From Dentipellis sp. KUC8613 (lineage: Eukaryota > Basidiomycota > Agaricomycetes > Russulales > Hericiaceae): 64,000 bases of DNA. The notes under the pieces were generated by a model. The model was not told where the DNA came from and did not search any database. It was given only the letters and a program-made list of their open reading frames with translations. The DNA is taken from the NCBI GenBank assembly GCA_002286715.1, contig NSJX01000003.1, positions 1,042,680-1,106,679 of the forward strand, read 5' to 3'. This document shows, one piece after another, positions 33,082-45,697 of the stretch. The position numbers and the translations under genes are program-made. Within the stretch, counting starts at the first letter, position 1. Each line of letters opens with the position of its first letter.

Positions 33082-35144
33082 CTATGACAGGATCTTGGTA
33101 ACAATACCAGTGCCGACTTGAACGAATCGTTAGGGACGAAATCCTTGAGAACACTCTGATGAAAAACTTACTGGTCTTGCCACCCTCACGGAGCGTGAAG
33201 CTGGGGAACAGACGTCAGCATTCTTGATTGCAGAACGTAAACGATAGAAACTTACCGACTGCCAACCTCAGCAGCGACATCGTGAACAAGGTCACAAACC
33301 ATCTCCACATTGTCACCAGGCATGACCTAGCAATGGGTATGAGTAACGCAGCAGAGGCAACAAAATTGACGCAGGTACCATCTTCTCCTCAGCATCCTCA
33401 GTGCCCGTTGGCCATGTCAGGCCCACGGTGATATCAGCGGTACGGAGGAAGAGTTGAGGACGGTAGTTGCTCATGAAAGGAGTGTAGCGGCCGCCTGAAG
33501 AACGTGAGTATGGGTATGCGCGTTAGTTCGGTGGCTGAAGCAACTTACCCTCATCCTTGGTAAGCACCTGCACACGGGGAACTTGGTCAAGACGCCGACA
33601 AATATGTGAGAAAAGCACTTACGTAGATCTGGGCCTGGAACTTGGTCACGGGCTTCATCGAGCCGGGCGCGATGATGACCTGGCCACGACGAACTTGCTC
33701 GCGCTTGACGCCACGGAGCAGAGCGCCCATATTGTCACCAGCCTCGCCCTGAGTATTCATATGTTACAACCTGTCACTACCCGAACGAAACAGCCCATGA
33801 CTTACACGGTCAAGCTCCTTGTGGAACATCTCTGCAAGGTGCATTAGCATCCTTGTCATGCTCGACTACATGAATAGGGAACATACCAATGCCGGTCAAC
33901 GTGGTCTTGAAGTGCTCGCCAAGGCCGACAATCTCGACTTCATCACCTTTATGGGCGATACCACGCTCCACACGACCGGTCGCGACGGTTCCTCGACCGG
34001 AGATAGAGAATACATCTGGGGGCCTGTCAGTACGGATACACTAGGGCATAAGAAGGTATTTACCCTCGACGGGCATGAGGAAAGGCTTCTCAAGGTCACC
34101 TAAAAGGGGGTTAATCACATCAAAGAGTCACATAGTGGACTCTTCTTACGAGGAGGAAGCTCAAGCCATTCGTCGCAAGCCTTGACAAGTTCCCTGATCT
34201 TGTTCTCGCCAATCTCAGGGTCACGGCCCTCAAGAGCGGCGAGGGCAGAGCCCATGATGATCGGAGTATGTTCACCGTCGTAGTTGTATGTCGAAAGGAG
34301 GTCACGCATTTCCATGTCGACAAGCTCAAGCATCTCGGGGTCCGAGATCTGGTCGACCTTGTTGATGAAGACGACAAGCTTCTTGATACCAACCTGACGA
34401 GCGAGCAACAAGTGCTCACGGGTCTGAGGCATCTGACCGTCAGTAGCAGACACAACGATGATAGCACCGTCCATCTGAGCGGCACCGGTGATCATGTTTT
34501 TAATGTCTAGGGGTGCGGTCAGAACGCAGATATCGAGGAAGCAAATGTAGACACTAACAATCAGCGTGACCGGGGCAGTCGATGTGGCCGTAGTGACGGG
34601 AGTCGGTCTCATACTCGACATGGGATGAGTTAATGGTGATACCACGAGCCTTCTCCTCAGGAGCCTTGTCAATCTGGGAGTAGTCGGTGAACTTTGCACC
34701 GCCCGACGAGGAAAGGACCTTGGTGATGGCAGCAGTCAAGGTGGTCTTTCCATGATCAACATGGCCTATGAGACGGTGTTAGAGTAAGATGGTGACACGT
34801 AGGAGGATCGTACCGATAGTGCCGATGTTCATGTGAGGCTTCGCACGCGAGAACTTGCCAGAAACCTCAGCATATGACCGAGAAGGCACTGCATGGATGG
34901 TCAGAAAGAGAAGATAGAGATAGGGGTACACGTACCATAGCGGAAAAGTCGGGGAGCAGGAGTCTTTGCTAAGAGAGAGGCATTCCAGAAAGGCGCGCGC
35001 CTGGCTGCGCTGGCAAGAGTTTGGGAGACAGCTGAAGCAAGACAGTAAGAAAAGAGACCACATGGAAGAGCAGGAGAACGTACGCCTGGTGCTGTAGAGT
35101 CTACGGGCGGCAGCCCTGGGCACGGCAAACTGGGATCGCAACAT
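33082..35144 (-). CDS. TUF1: Elongation factor Tu, mitochondrial
   Basis: GTPase delivering aminoacyl-tRNA to mitochondrial ribosomes. Fourteen exons: 35144-35084, 35031-34936, 34888-34814, 34765-34559, 34506-34150, 34099-34064, 34015-33887, 33831-33806, 33748-33623, 33567-33549, 33494-33379, 33326-33256, 33200-33172 and 33116-33082; 460 residues, all phases consistent. A 55-residue presequence ([20 protein letters not shown]) precedes [20 protein letters not shown] (G1), [34 protein letters not shown] (G3) and FINKVDQ (G4, N-K-V-D). Domain 2 has [16 protein letters not shown]; the end is [13 protein letters not shown] ([11 protein letters not shown]). Exons of 19, 26, 29, 35 and 36 nt are unusually small. 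Starts 157 bp from and divergent to PEX14. Confidence 0.97.
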
Positions 35145-35301
35145 GGCCGTCGACGGTCGTGTCCAAGGGTGACCCGCTTCCGCTCCAATTCGAAAACTTG
35201 AAGTCCCCCGGCCGGACCCGCCCGTGCTCCGGCCCGACACCGGCGCTCGGGCGTCTACCCCAGACGCGCTCTTGCTCTCCCCACACCCACACCGCGTAGA
35301 C
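35145..35301. promoter_or_regulatory. Divergent promoter TUF1 / PEX14
   Basis: 157 bp between the two start codons, GC-rich and without an obvious TATA element. This is a very compact bidirectional promoter. Confidence 0.55.
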
Positions 35302-36423
35302 ATGGCCTCTCCAGACAGGACAGACCTCCTCCGCAATGCCGTCGCTTTCCTCAATGACCCCAAGGTAATTGTATCCTTTTCTTGACTTCCTCACCGTTAC
35401 CCACGCCGTCGCGAAGACCCAGGGATCTTCCCTTGCTCAGCGCGTCCAGTTTCTCGAGGCAAAGGGCCTCACCCCCGCAGAAATAGAGCACGCGCTCTCC
35501 AGTGCATCTATGCAAAATTCCTCTGCACCACCTTTTCAGGCTCAACCGACTTATGGTCCTTTCCTCCCCTCACCGCTTCAGCCACAGCGGCCTGACTGGC
35601 GAGACTATTTCGTGCGCACTTCACCGCGTTGTGTCGATTGTCTTCCTAACGCGCCTTCTAGATCACAGCAGTAGTCTCTGGCACTGTTGCGTATGCTACC
35701 ATATCTCTCGCTCGAGTACGCGCGTTTCTTCCCTCTCCACTGGCTGTTTCTCATGGTTTCACGTGATAGAAATACCTCCTCCCTTACCTCCGGCCTCCTA
35801 CAACCACCGCTTATGAAGATGACCGGGACGCGCTTACCGCTCAGTTTGATGCTGCCGAAGCGTTGTTGAAGGAAATTCAAGCTGATACTGCGGCAATGAA
35901 GACGTCCGTACAGGAACAGCGCGAAAAAGTCGACAGTGTGACGGCGGAAGTCGAGGCTGCTGTCACCGAAATGCGGCAGGGCCAGGCCAAGGCAAGAGAT
36001 GAAATGCGAGAAATCAGGGAAGAGATCAACAACGTCCGCGACATGCTTCCGAAGGTAGAAACTTCGTACAGACTTACTGTGCTTCACTGACCGGCCCTGC
36101 AGATGATCGACAGGAACAAGGAGACGCAGCAACAGTCCCTCGCCGAGTTGCAGCAAGAACTCAAGTCCTTGAAGGCACTGCTTCTGAGTCGGGGATCCAC
36201 CGTGTCAAGTACACCCACACCTCCCCTTCCCAACTTCCCCCCACGACCTACTATCCCCGCATGGCAACTTGCGCGCCCTCCTAGCGCTACCGCAACCCCG
36301 GCGGTGGACAGCATAGCTTCGCCTAGTCCATCAGTATCTTTGGCAAGCGTTGCTTCGCCCATCGTTCCCAATGGCAAGGGCAAGGAGGTTCAAGTGCACG
36401 ATGCCGCCGATGAGGAGTCGTAA
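35302..36423 (+). CDS. PEX14: Peroxin-14, peroxisomal docking protein
   Basis: Peroxisome-membrane docking factor for the import receptor Pex5. Exons 35302-35364, 35417-35611, 35662-35715, 35770-36054 and 36103-36423, 305 residues. The N-terminal Pex14 domain reads DLLRNAVAFLNDPK then TQGSSLAQRVQFLEAKGLTP and EIEHAL, the helical Pex5-binding fold. A hydrophobic stretch (ITAVVSGTVAYATISLARKY, about residues 87-106) is followed by a long coiled coil (DAAEALLKEIQADTAAMKTS onward) and a Ser/Pro-rich tail ending HDAADEES. The domain order is typical of Pex14. Confidence 0.93.
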
Positions 36424-36754
36424 CTGCAAACCATAACCTTAGTCCATGATCGGTTCAGTCCATCCTGGTACTCACATCTCATTCTCTTGCTTGCTCTGCC
36501 TCGTGGATTCCTTGAATTAGCATGTACGCCCAAGTTGGTGCTAGGAGATACCTTCGGTGTTGATCCACTTGATTCATTATGTTTGACTTCATAATATACT
36601 GTACTTTGATTCGTATGTGACAAGCGCGCCACGTGAACCCTACCGTTGCGGCAAGCTGTCCTGTGCCCTGGTCGGGAGCGAACCTGAATTCGGCTTGGAA
36701 ACTCCTTCGACTTGCTCGTTACCTCAGGTTCCCTACCGCTGTTCGCAGCACAAA
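36424..36754. other. Intergenic, 331 bp
   Basis: 3' flank of PEX14 and promoter of the golgin gene; nothing else seen. The in-frame codons upstream of 36755 lack a better ATG context and are taken as leader. Confidence 0.5.
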
Positions 36755-39700
36755 ATGTTCTCTCAATTTCGCAATGTCGTCGAAGGCCTCGCCCAACCCC
36801 AGCGACGACAGTCCCAAGACGCGTCTGCGCACCCCGACCAGGCTGTAGCTGCAGCATCTCCAGGTCACTCTTCCACTGACGGGCACACTCTCCGCGAATC
36901 CATATCATCTACATCCCATCTTGCAGACTCAGCTCTTGCATCCCTCCGCAAATCATTGGCCGCTCAGCGCTCCGGCAGCCCCGTGGCGAGCAGCGCCAGC
37001 AACAACGTCGCAAGCCATTCTCCGTCTCCATCCATAGAACGGGCGTCCACACCCAAACTTCGCCTCGAGGACAGACTGAGAGCGTCCTTCGCCATCGGTG
37101 ACACGTCTGGCACGCCCACGCCCAACCTCTCTTCGCGCTCTTCACCCGTGCCGGTCCCCGTCACTGAGCATCCGCTATCCCCCAGTGCTGTACCCTTGCC
37201 TCAGTCCCCTCCACTCAGTGATGCTGCGGAATCATTCTCACTCCTGTCACCCATTCCGGACGCGCCGCCACGTCCATCGACACCACCTGTGGCTACTCCC
37301 AGCGCCGAGGAACCTGCTGAAGCTACAAGCGAAGCTGTCACCGATGATGACAATGCGAAGCCTGGTCTTGAGACCGAAGGCAATCCCGAGCCGGACGTGC
37401 AGGATCCTCCCGAAGCGGAAAAGGCAGGTAAACCTGATGTCGAAGAGCCTGCGCCTTTGCCGATGGTAGACGAAAAGGTGGAGGAGAAAGTAGACAACAA
37501 GGTGGCCGACAAGGTGGAAGAGGTGCCGGAGCAGGGCCAGGAGGATGGTAGGAAGGATGATGCAGAGGCTGCCAAGGACATCCAAGTATCCCAGACAGCG
37601 GAAGAGATCTCACAGCCCGTAGTCGATGCCCCGACCGTGCCAGTGGAGGATCCCCCAACAGCGTTGGAAAGCCCGAGCCCAGACGCACAAGGCCAGCCTG
37701 TCCCCGAGGCGGGAGCCGTCGAGCCGGAGGAGACCTCCCCCACTGATGTCGATGCCGCGGAGGAGACCATCCTCCATCTCAAAGAGGTCACAGAGGCCGA
37801 CGAATTGACCATCGAGACGCTCAGGGAACGGCTTAAGCTCGTGGAACAGCGCTTCTCTGGTAAAGAGCATTCGTTTCACGCTCCAAGCCTTCGCTGACCG
37901 TACATCTAGACGTCTCAACGTCCTTCAAGCGGTTACAGGCTGAGAAACTAGCCGCGGACCAGGTACTCAAAGAGCTGACGCCTGTGGAAAGTCTGAAAGA
38001 TGTTGCTGGTCTCCGCGACTACCTCCAGAACTTCAGTCTCAAAGTGGAGGTAAGTCTATCTTACTCAGTGACTCAGGCGCATTCTGACAAGGTTTAGATC
38101 TCACAGGACGAAATCAAACGTCTCACTGGTAAACTGACGCGTACGTTTCTCGTTCACGCGATGTTACGAACTGATGATCTTAACCTTCTGCACTTAGGGC
38201 AAGACGAGCGCATCGAGGAGCTCCGGGAGACCCACAGATTGGAGTCGAGATCTCAGTCAGACTTGCTTGATCAGGTTCGGAAGCAGCTAGCCGAGTCAGA
38301 GTCTCTAGTTACTGCTGGTCAAGGCACGAACACAAAGCTGAAAGCCGAAGTCGCTCAACAAAAAGCTGAGATCGAGAAGCTTCACACCGAAGTCGATCGG
38401 GCCAAAAGCGCGAGCAAGGATGAGGAAGAGAAGCGCACCAAGGCTGTGAGCCTTTTGAAGACGGTGAGACAGAAGCTAGTGAAGGCGGAGAAGGAGCGCG
38501 ATGAGGCGGTCGCAGAGGCGAAGGCCGTCAAAGCGAGCGAGAAGAGCGAAAGGGAGAAAGAGCAGGCCGAGCGCGCGAAGCTGCAGAGCGAGATCGATAA
38601 GGTGAAGGGCGAGAAGGAGACAGCTATCGCAAATTTGAAGGCGCTGCATGAACGAGAATCTACGGCGCTGAAGGAACGCAGCGAGAAGGAGCTATCTGCT
38701 CTGAGAGGGCAATTCGAGTTGGAGGCTATCACCACAAAGGTACAGACCTCTAGTTCAAGAAACCCATGACTGGAAAACTCATAGACTCTAGGCCTCGCAT
38801 GACCAAGCCGTCAATGCCTTGAATGGACGGATAGCTGGGCTAGAGTCCTCCGTCCAGGCGCTGTCCGCAGAGAAAGATGGCCTGTTCGATCAGTTGCAAC
38901 TCCGCCAGGCAGAACTCGAGTCCTCGCGAACCCATCTTGAAGTCCTCCAAAGCCAGAACACGGAGCTGCAATACCAGTTACGCGAGTCTGACGATCGCCT
39001 TGCTCTCATAACCGAGGAACTCAGCGATCTCCGACGAGAGCACGAATCCAAAGCACAAGGACCAGTCACATCTGCCGAAGAGGTCGCCAGGCTGCTGAGC
39101 GCCGCCGAGACGCGGTACGAGGCCAAGATCGCTGACTTACGGAGGACCGTTGCTACGCTGGAAAGCGAACAGAGCGCGATTGAGGCTGAGTGGAGCCGGA
39201 AATTGGCCGAGAAGAACAAGGAGACGGAGAGGATGAAGAGCATCGTGGACTCTTCGATGGTCACTCAGCAGGACAAAGAGAGCACCGTGCATGAACTGCG
39301 TGCCGAGATCGACAGGCTCAAGGAAGAGAGTCACTCATACCTCGCGCAAATTTCGAAGCTGGAAGCTCGCGCTCTACAAGTAACAGAGCTTGAAGTATGT
39401 GTTCACGCTCTTTGCCTGTATCTCGTCATTCAATCGATTTCTTAGGAACAAGCAAAGCAGCGCGAGGTAGAGTGGAACGTAAAGATTGCGGCACTCGAGC
39501 AACAAATCGAGGACGCAAAAAGCCGAGAAGCACAAGCACGGACTCACATTAAGGTAGGACTTCTAGATATCGTGTCTACTGCGACCCCTATTGATTGGTC
39601 CATATAGACGTTGCGAGATGAGCTTCGCAAAGTCCAGTCATCGGCCGCATTACTTGAACGCCAGCGCAATCCGGGAGTCGGCTACTGGAGCTCCCCACGA

Positions 39701-40004
39701 CCAGAAGCGCTGTCTGAAACTCAGTCTCCTGCTAACTCAAATTCCGCTCTCCCATCTCGTGTAGCTTCGCCGCGCCCCAGCTCTCCGTCGGCAGGTGGCA
39801 CCGATGAGGAGGTGAACCTGGAGTATCTGAGGAATGTGATCCTGCAATTCCTCGAGCACAAGGAGATGAGGGTCAGTAATATCGAATTTCATTGCTTTGG
39901 CTTTTGTGCTTATTTTCACCTTTCAGCCAAACCTTGTCCGTGTGCTCTCGATTATTCTGCACTTTACTCCACAGGAGACACGGCGGCTTATTGCCAAGGT
40001 CTGA
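36755..40004 (+). CDS. IMH1: GRIP-domain golgin Imh1-like
   Basis: Trans-Golgi coiled-coil tether. Exons 36755-37859, 37910-38049, 38098-38140, 38198-38739, 38792-39394, 39446-39553, 39608-39871 and 39927-40004, 960 residues. The start MFSQFRNVVEGLAQPQRR is the usual fungal golgin amphipathic N terminus. A disordered Ser/Pro/Glu region (about 20-330) precedes a long coiled coil (about 340-830). The C-terminal GRIP-type domain reads EEVNLEYLRNVILQFLEHKE then MRPNLVRVLSIILHFTPQET and ends RRLIAKV, with the Tyr that contacts Arl1 in NLEYLRN. ALLERQRNPGVGYW just before is also conserved in Imh1-like proteins as I recall them. Confidence 0.92.
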
Positions 40005-40434
40005 TTCCTGGCACATAGATCCATTCGTTCCGTTGCATTTCATTTGTCTATATATCTATCAAGTACAATGATACCCGCTTAATCTCGAAACATAGCAAAT
40101 CACAATCTTTAATTTTGGGCTATGACAGGCTCAAATCCTCTGACAATTACTCAAATGCTAGCTTGAAAGTGAATCAATCGTTCACGCCTGCCTTCGCTCG
40201 CTACTACAAAGCTCGGGTCATCATATCATATTGACCGGACGACCCCACAAATACTGTACAACAAGGATAATGATAATGCAACGCCCCCTCAGGTCATACG
40301 GTCGTCAAAAAGCTACAGAAGGCATTAAGAAAGAAATGGCGAAACACTGGATGCACGCCAGTGAGCAAGGCGATGATGAACAATATCAAACACCTACCTT
40401 ATATCATGAACCAGGTTCGACGGCGCCTGCTCTT
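40005..40434. other. Intergenic, 430 bp, convergent 3' ends
   Basis: Flanks of the golgin and polysaccharide lyase genes; AT-richer than the surrounding coding sequence. Nothing else seen. Confidence 0.5.
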
Positions 40435-43162
40435 TCAGGCGAAGAGCGTTTGCGATACGCTAGCACCAATCTCGGCTCCCGAAGGAAGGGTGAACGTTAC
40501 ACCCTGAGTCTTCGACGATCCCGTCCAGCCCGAGGGAGTAGATCCCGAACCCAACGTGAAGTTCAGACTCGTCGTCGTGAGTGTCTGCGTCGGATCGGCG
40601 ACAGTGATGTTCCAGGTGTCCATGCGGACGATGACCGCAACATTGCCATTCGACTGCATTTTAATCGACGCCTGGCCTGATATGGACGGGATGGTGGCCG
40701 TGCCGCCAGCGGCGTCCCAGAAAACGAACATGGCGACCTTATTGCCTTGGTCAAGGAGGGCAGAGACAGAGCCGTCGTTGCGGATAGTCTGGATCTGTGA
40801 GGACGCTACCTTACTCTGGAATGCGGATGAGGTGACAGCTGGGTAAATGGTGTAGTCGATGTCTGCCGAAACATCGTCGTGACTGAGCCAGGCTGCGAAG
40901 AGATCGACCGTCTCGGGTGGCTGCTTCGACGTTCCGAGGGTAGACCAGTCTCCCGTGCGGTCGCCGATTTCGATTGACAGAGATGCCCCAGTGTTCGATT
41001 TGTTGAATGCGTAGCCGACATTGCCGTGCCACAAAGTCCCAACGCCGGTATAATTTCCTGTCTGCTTGGCGACGCCGTCCACCAAAACATCGCCATCGTG
41101 CCGGCGTTGGTCAAGAACTGTGAAGACGGGGGCGGAAGTAGTCGATATGATGCGAGTGACCATGACATGCTGGACATCGTCGTCGAGGAAGAAGAATGTC
41201 TTCCTCCAGTTGAGAGTCTTGCTTGTCGGCGTCTCGTACCGCATAGCGGCGACGCCGATCTTTCCGTCCGACGCGCCGCCGACCAAGGCCTGCGTGCCTG
41301 TCTTGCGCGTCCCACTGCAGTTCAAGAGGGTAGCACCGTAGTCCACTGTTGTCCCAGGAATGAGATTCCAGTCCCAAGCTGCGAAGATATCCTCGTATTC
41401 GTTCCCAGTCATATATGTGTAGATCGTGCCATCACTTAGGTGGAAACCGAAGGGATTCTGATTCGTGGTGCATTCTGAGTTCTGCGTTCGTTTCGAGAAC
41501 ATCTTCAGCGTTGTAACGTAGTTGGAGCCCCGTTGCACCTGGCGTCGCCATTAAGCACGTAGACCACAGTGCTCATGAGAAGACGCATACCATATAATCG
41601 TTCGCATAGAACATACGATTTCCAAGCAAAGCACCGGCGTTGGCAGTGGTGGTGGCCAGAGATAGGTCGTTGAAAGCCTGTGTCAGCGGGGCCGAATTCC
41701 ACTCTTGCCCCAAAACTTGCAATTGCGTCAAGTTAGTCTTGGTATTCTCCGTGGCTCTGTAAGGCGTGTTATGAGCCTCAGAGAAAACGTAATGAATGCC
41801 AGCGACCCTTACTGATTATCGGCCACGGGCAGGCTGATGAAACGACCAACAACACTCTGGTAGCCAGTGAGAAAGTTGAATTCGGGCCGTGAAGGGAAGA
41901 CACATACGTAGTCCCAATGCAGAACGTTGGTTACTGTGTTGCGGAAGATCATCCAAATATTACCTTCCCATAGCACCTCAAAAGCGCTCCTAGATTCTGT
42001 GGACGCCTGGAACGAGGTACCCCCAGCTTCAATTTCGAGGTCGAAGACATCGTTCGCACTGCGAAACAAGACGTACGGAGACCAATCAGCCGCGTGTATA
42101 TTAGTCGAGCGACTGATGATACTGACTAGTCCTTTCCATAGTTGCCATTGTATAGAATTCCAGAGTGCTGTCCGAAACTGCCATCCGCGCGGATTCCGTC
42201 GACTTTTACGCCGCTCTGAACTACAACCTCATTGTGTACACGCCCGAATGCATCGTCTAGGAGGGTCTGGTTCACGGTCAATAAGCCCAAGTCTATACCG
42301 ATGCTCGCAATATCCAGCGTGTTCGCGCCGGTGATGGCGCTGACTCCGTTGATTCCGGTGAGGAACGTGTTATAGGCGCGACTGGTCATGTGGGTGCAGT
42401 TACCGAGTTCAGTCGTAGAAAGGGTATCATTGAGGAGAAGACAGGTTTCTCCAACGAACGCAGGGATTAAGATGATCTGCAGACGAGCCATGATTTGAGA
42501 GTCTGGGTTTACTTGAGAAGATAAGTCTTACGTTTGAGAACCAGTTCGTGTTCCAAAACCCGGGAGTTCCGCATGGACAGGACGCATCTCCGCCCGAGTC
42601 CAGACAAGACGGATCTGTAAAGTCATTCTCAAACCAGTAGCCCATCGCCAGCGATGTGGCTTGACGGATCTGGGTACTCTTCACCCATTGCGATGCTCCC
42701 TTCAAACCACCGTGCCACGCCGCGGCAAAAGTGCCTAAGAAAGCATTCGTCAATCCTGATCAAATACCTATCTCAATTATAGCAATTTAGTGACATACTA
42801 ATTCGCTTCCAATGCTGCTGGGCGGGCCAGCTCCCAGTTTGTGCGTCGCATCCCGTTGTGTAATCTACCTCAGAGTCTGGCCATTTTCCATTCGACCCAA
42901 GCGAAGAAAGCCTTGAGAGTATAGATCAGTATGATCTTGGTGCAACAAGTTCTCCAGCTCACCAATCAGATATATCACTTGCACTGGTCGTTTCACCGAC
43001 AATTGTAGACAACCTCCGCTGCGTGATAGTCTGAATGTCCTGAGCCGGGGATGCATTGGCGTGGTCCGTGCTGGGGTTATGACTACTTTGTTTGGCGGAC
43101 GCCAAGCATGACGCCAACACGCCGCAGAAGATTATGCCTGAGAGTGAGAACTTGACCATCAT
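40435..43162 (-). CDS. Secreted polysaccharide lyase family 8
   Basis: Extracellular lyase of family PL8 (hyaluronate, chondroitin, xanthan or related acidic glycans, by beta-elimination). Exons 43162-42963, 42911-42799, 42734-42532, 42476-42127, 42058-41908, 41856-41813, 41756-41591 and 41538-40435, 776 residues, the normal PL8 size. A signal peptide (MMVKFSLSGIIFCGVLASCL) starts it. The alpha/alpha-toroid half contains TGAN (Asn about 224), DGSFGQHSGILYNGNYG with His about 276 and Tyr about 285; the nine-residue His-Tyr spacing equals that of studied PL8 lyases. The C-terminal half is beta-rich. Substrate not deducible. A TATA-like element lies about 45 bp upstream. Confidence 0.93.
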
Positions 43163-43201
43163 CCCGAGAATTGCTCCAGTAAAGGCTGGCGGTCTTCGAC
43201 G

Positions 43202-43209
43202 CTTTATAT
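43202..43209 (-). promoter_or_regulatory. TATA-like box of the PL8 gene
   Basis: ATATAAAG on the minus strand, about 40-47 bp upstream of the ATG at 43162. Good sequence and spacing. Confidence 0.5.
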
Positions 43210-44188
43210 CTCGGCGTTACCTCTGGAGCGTGGCGTTCCCGCCCAGCAACGCGTGCTGCACCGTCACAACAGCCGACAGCGACATGGCTAAGAATGGATG
43301 TTGCAGGTGTCTTCCTCGAGGAATTGCGTGGAGTACGCCCTTATCGGAGATTCTTCAGCTATTCAGACAGGCTTTCAGCTCTAAGGTCCCTAGAATGGAT
43401 TACCTATACGATGTTGGCCTTCAGAAAGAGCTTGTGGTTCTCTCCGGTATGTCAGGGGCAAGAAAATGAGAGCCACACGTAGCGCGCAAGTTACATGCAT
43501 GGTGTCCTGCTGGCAGTCCAGCGAACGGGGCTTTTACGGATTGTTACCGGACCTGATAAGACGTCTTCTGAGGAACAGATGATCAGTGAGTCTATACCGA
43601 GCCGAACATCAAGCAGAAATGCCGAATGGTGGTTGGCCCAAATTTAGACGTACGACGGCACAGTGGTGTTCTGGTGGATCTCTGACTGCGAGTGAATCCT
43701 TCCATCGACCACGTCGTGCGAACGCAGATTCCACATGCTGCATGGTCGTGTGAGTGTGGTTAATCCGGCTTGCTGAGCCGGTGAGATCGTATATCATTGG
43801 GGGCCACGATGCGCAGAAGCAACAAACGCTGTGGGTACCATATTGATCATTGCGAGCTAGCATGCTGCGTCGACTTCTTCCAAGATGCTGCAGGTCTAGA
43901 CCGAGGAAATGATCACGTACCACACCCTTTCGTCGAAAAACACCAGTCCCGAGGCGCAAGGATCTGTGTAGGTTTTAGAGGGATGCACCTCGAGTGGTAG
44001 TAAGTACGTTGGTACACGTACAATTCAACGAAGTCGAATCCATTTAGTCAATGATCACATGACTTTCGGCGGTTTAGGACCTGCTGTATTCGCCTCAGGG
44101 CCCTCCTTGAGGCAGTTGACCACAGCCACGGCAACGATCAATAAGTAAGGCCGTCAGCAGCTTTCTCCTTCTCATCTTGCTTGTCACT
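43210..44188. other. Intergenic, about 1 kb, divergent PL8 / SEC9
   Basis: Large by the standard of this window, fitting a regulated secreted-enzyme promoter. Small frames on both strands do not look coding. No specific binding sites could be assigned with confidence. Confidence 0.5.
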
Positions 44189-45397
44189 ATGTCCTGGTTC
44201 AACAAACGCAAGGAAAGGAACGAAATCCCCCCGGTAGCCTCTGCGCCAGTGGCCTCGCGGAGCAACAGCTCATCTCCCTACCCGCCAGCGCCGCGCTCGA
44301 CCGCCTCTTCATACGTCGCCAGCCGCGATGGTGCCCCATACGACAGCTATGGCAGCAGGTCTGCCTCGAACCTCCCTGCTCAAGATCCTTACAGCGCCCC
44401 TCGCGACAAATATACCCGCAACGCACCTATCGGCGACAAGTATTCTCGCGGCCAAGGTAACCTGGATCAGGACCGCAATGAGCTGTTCTCCGGCTACAAT
44501 CCCGAGAAGTCGGGCTCTGGGCGGTTTACCGATGGGCCCGGCATTGGACGGGAGCCTCCTCCGGGCGAGGAGAACGATGAGGATGTCGAAGGCATCAAGC
44601 AGCAGACTAGATTCCTGAAGCAGGATACCGTCAACTCTACACGTAATGCGCTCAGGATGGCTAGGGAGGCGGAAGAGACAGCTCGAAACACCATAGGGCG
44701 GCTCGGCGATCAGTCTGGTACGTGTATCTGATCGTTTCATGTATACGTGATGGCTAAAGCCGCCCGCGCAGAGAAATTGGCTAGCACCGAACGCCACCTG
44801 GACGTCGCCAAGGGTCACTCGCAGAAGGCGGAGGACAAGACCGACGAGCTGAAGCAACTCAACCGATCGATCTTCCGTCCCGTCATCACGTTCAACAAGG
44901 ATGCCAAACGTGCAGCCCAGGAGGCCAAGGTTCAGCAGCGCTATGAGGAAGAACGTGAAGAGCGGGAGAAGGCGATGTCGGACATCCGCGAGACGCAGAA
45001 CCGCCTCGGTCGTGCCACCACCTATGGCACGGGCGATGAAGAAGGCATGCGGGGTCCTGGCGGGAGGCGTATGTTGACGGGTACGCAGCAGGCGATGCGT
45101 AAAGAGCAGAGGAAGAAGTACCAGTTCGAGGCTACTGCTTCCGATGATGAGCTGGAAGATGAGCTCGACGACAATCTCGACGAGATCTCTGAGATGACGA
45201 AGCGTCTCAGGAATCTCGGCTCGGCTATGGGTCAGGAGCTCGACAAGCAGAATAACCGTATCGAGCGCATCGAAGAGAAGACCGTCAACTTGGACAACAG
45301 GGTCTTCAGGAACACCGAGAAGGTGAGTCGGCCGGGTCCTCCTGTTGTAGACTCCAACGCTAATATTCATACAACCCAGCTCAAACGCATCAAATAG
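44189..45397 (+). CDS. SEC9: Plasma-membrane t-SNARE Sec9 (SNAP-25 family)
   Basis: Qbc SNARE for exocytosis with Sso-type syntaxin and Snc synaptobrevin. Exons 44189-44717, 44772-45322 and 45380-45397, 365 residues. A disordered Ser/Tyr/Pro N-terminal region ([20 protein letters not shown] onward) precedes the first SNARE coil (about 133-195: [20 protein letters not shown]). The second (about 300-362) runs through [20 protein letters not shown] to [20 protein letters not shown], each with the zero-layer Gln. No palmitoylated Cys cluster or membrane anchor is present, as in yeast Sec9. The last exon codes five residues (LKRIK). Confidence 0.93.
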
Positions 45398-45697
45398 ACT
45401 GTATGGTGTTCGTCCTGGGGAAGGCTGTAGATGTAGAACCCTGCCATACGGTCGTCGCGATTCGGCAGACCGCCGATTTTCATTTTGTTGTCGTGTTATT
45501 TAATCAGACTCATGCATGGATGGTTCAGGTGTAATACCAGTTGGGCTATATTGACGGATTAGAGTGACCTACTGGAATGGAAAAATCTCGGCGAGGACAA
45601 GGATCTATTTCAATGGGTTCGTAACCGTTCATTATCAGACTTGAGGCAGACACCAGGTATGATTATGCCGCAGAGGGCTTATGCTACATTGACTGTT

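Noticed and set aside
37201..37812. 203-codon Ser-rich antisense frame in the golgin gene
   Set aside because: Low-complexity mirror of the disordered Glu/Pro region.
44309..45370. 353-codon open frame antisense to SEC9
   Set aside because: Sequence has no family character and lies fully opposite a well-supported SNARE gene; a GC-rich codon-bias shadow.
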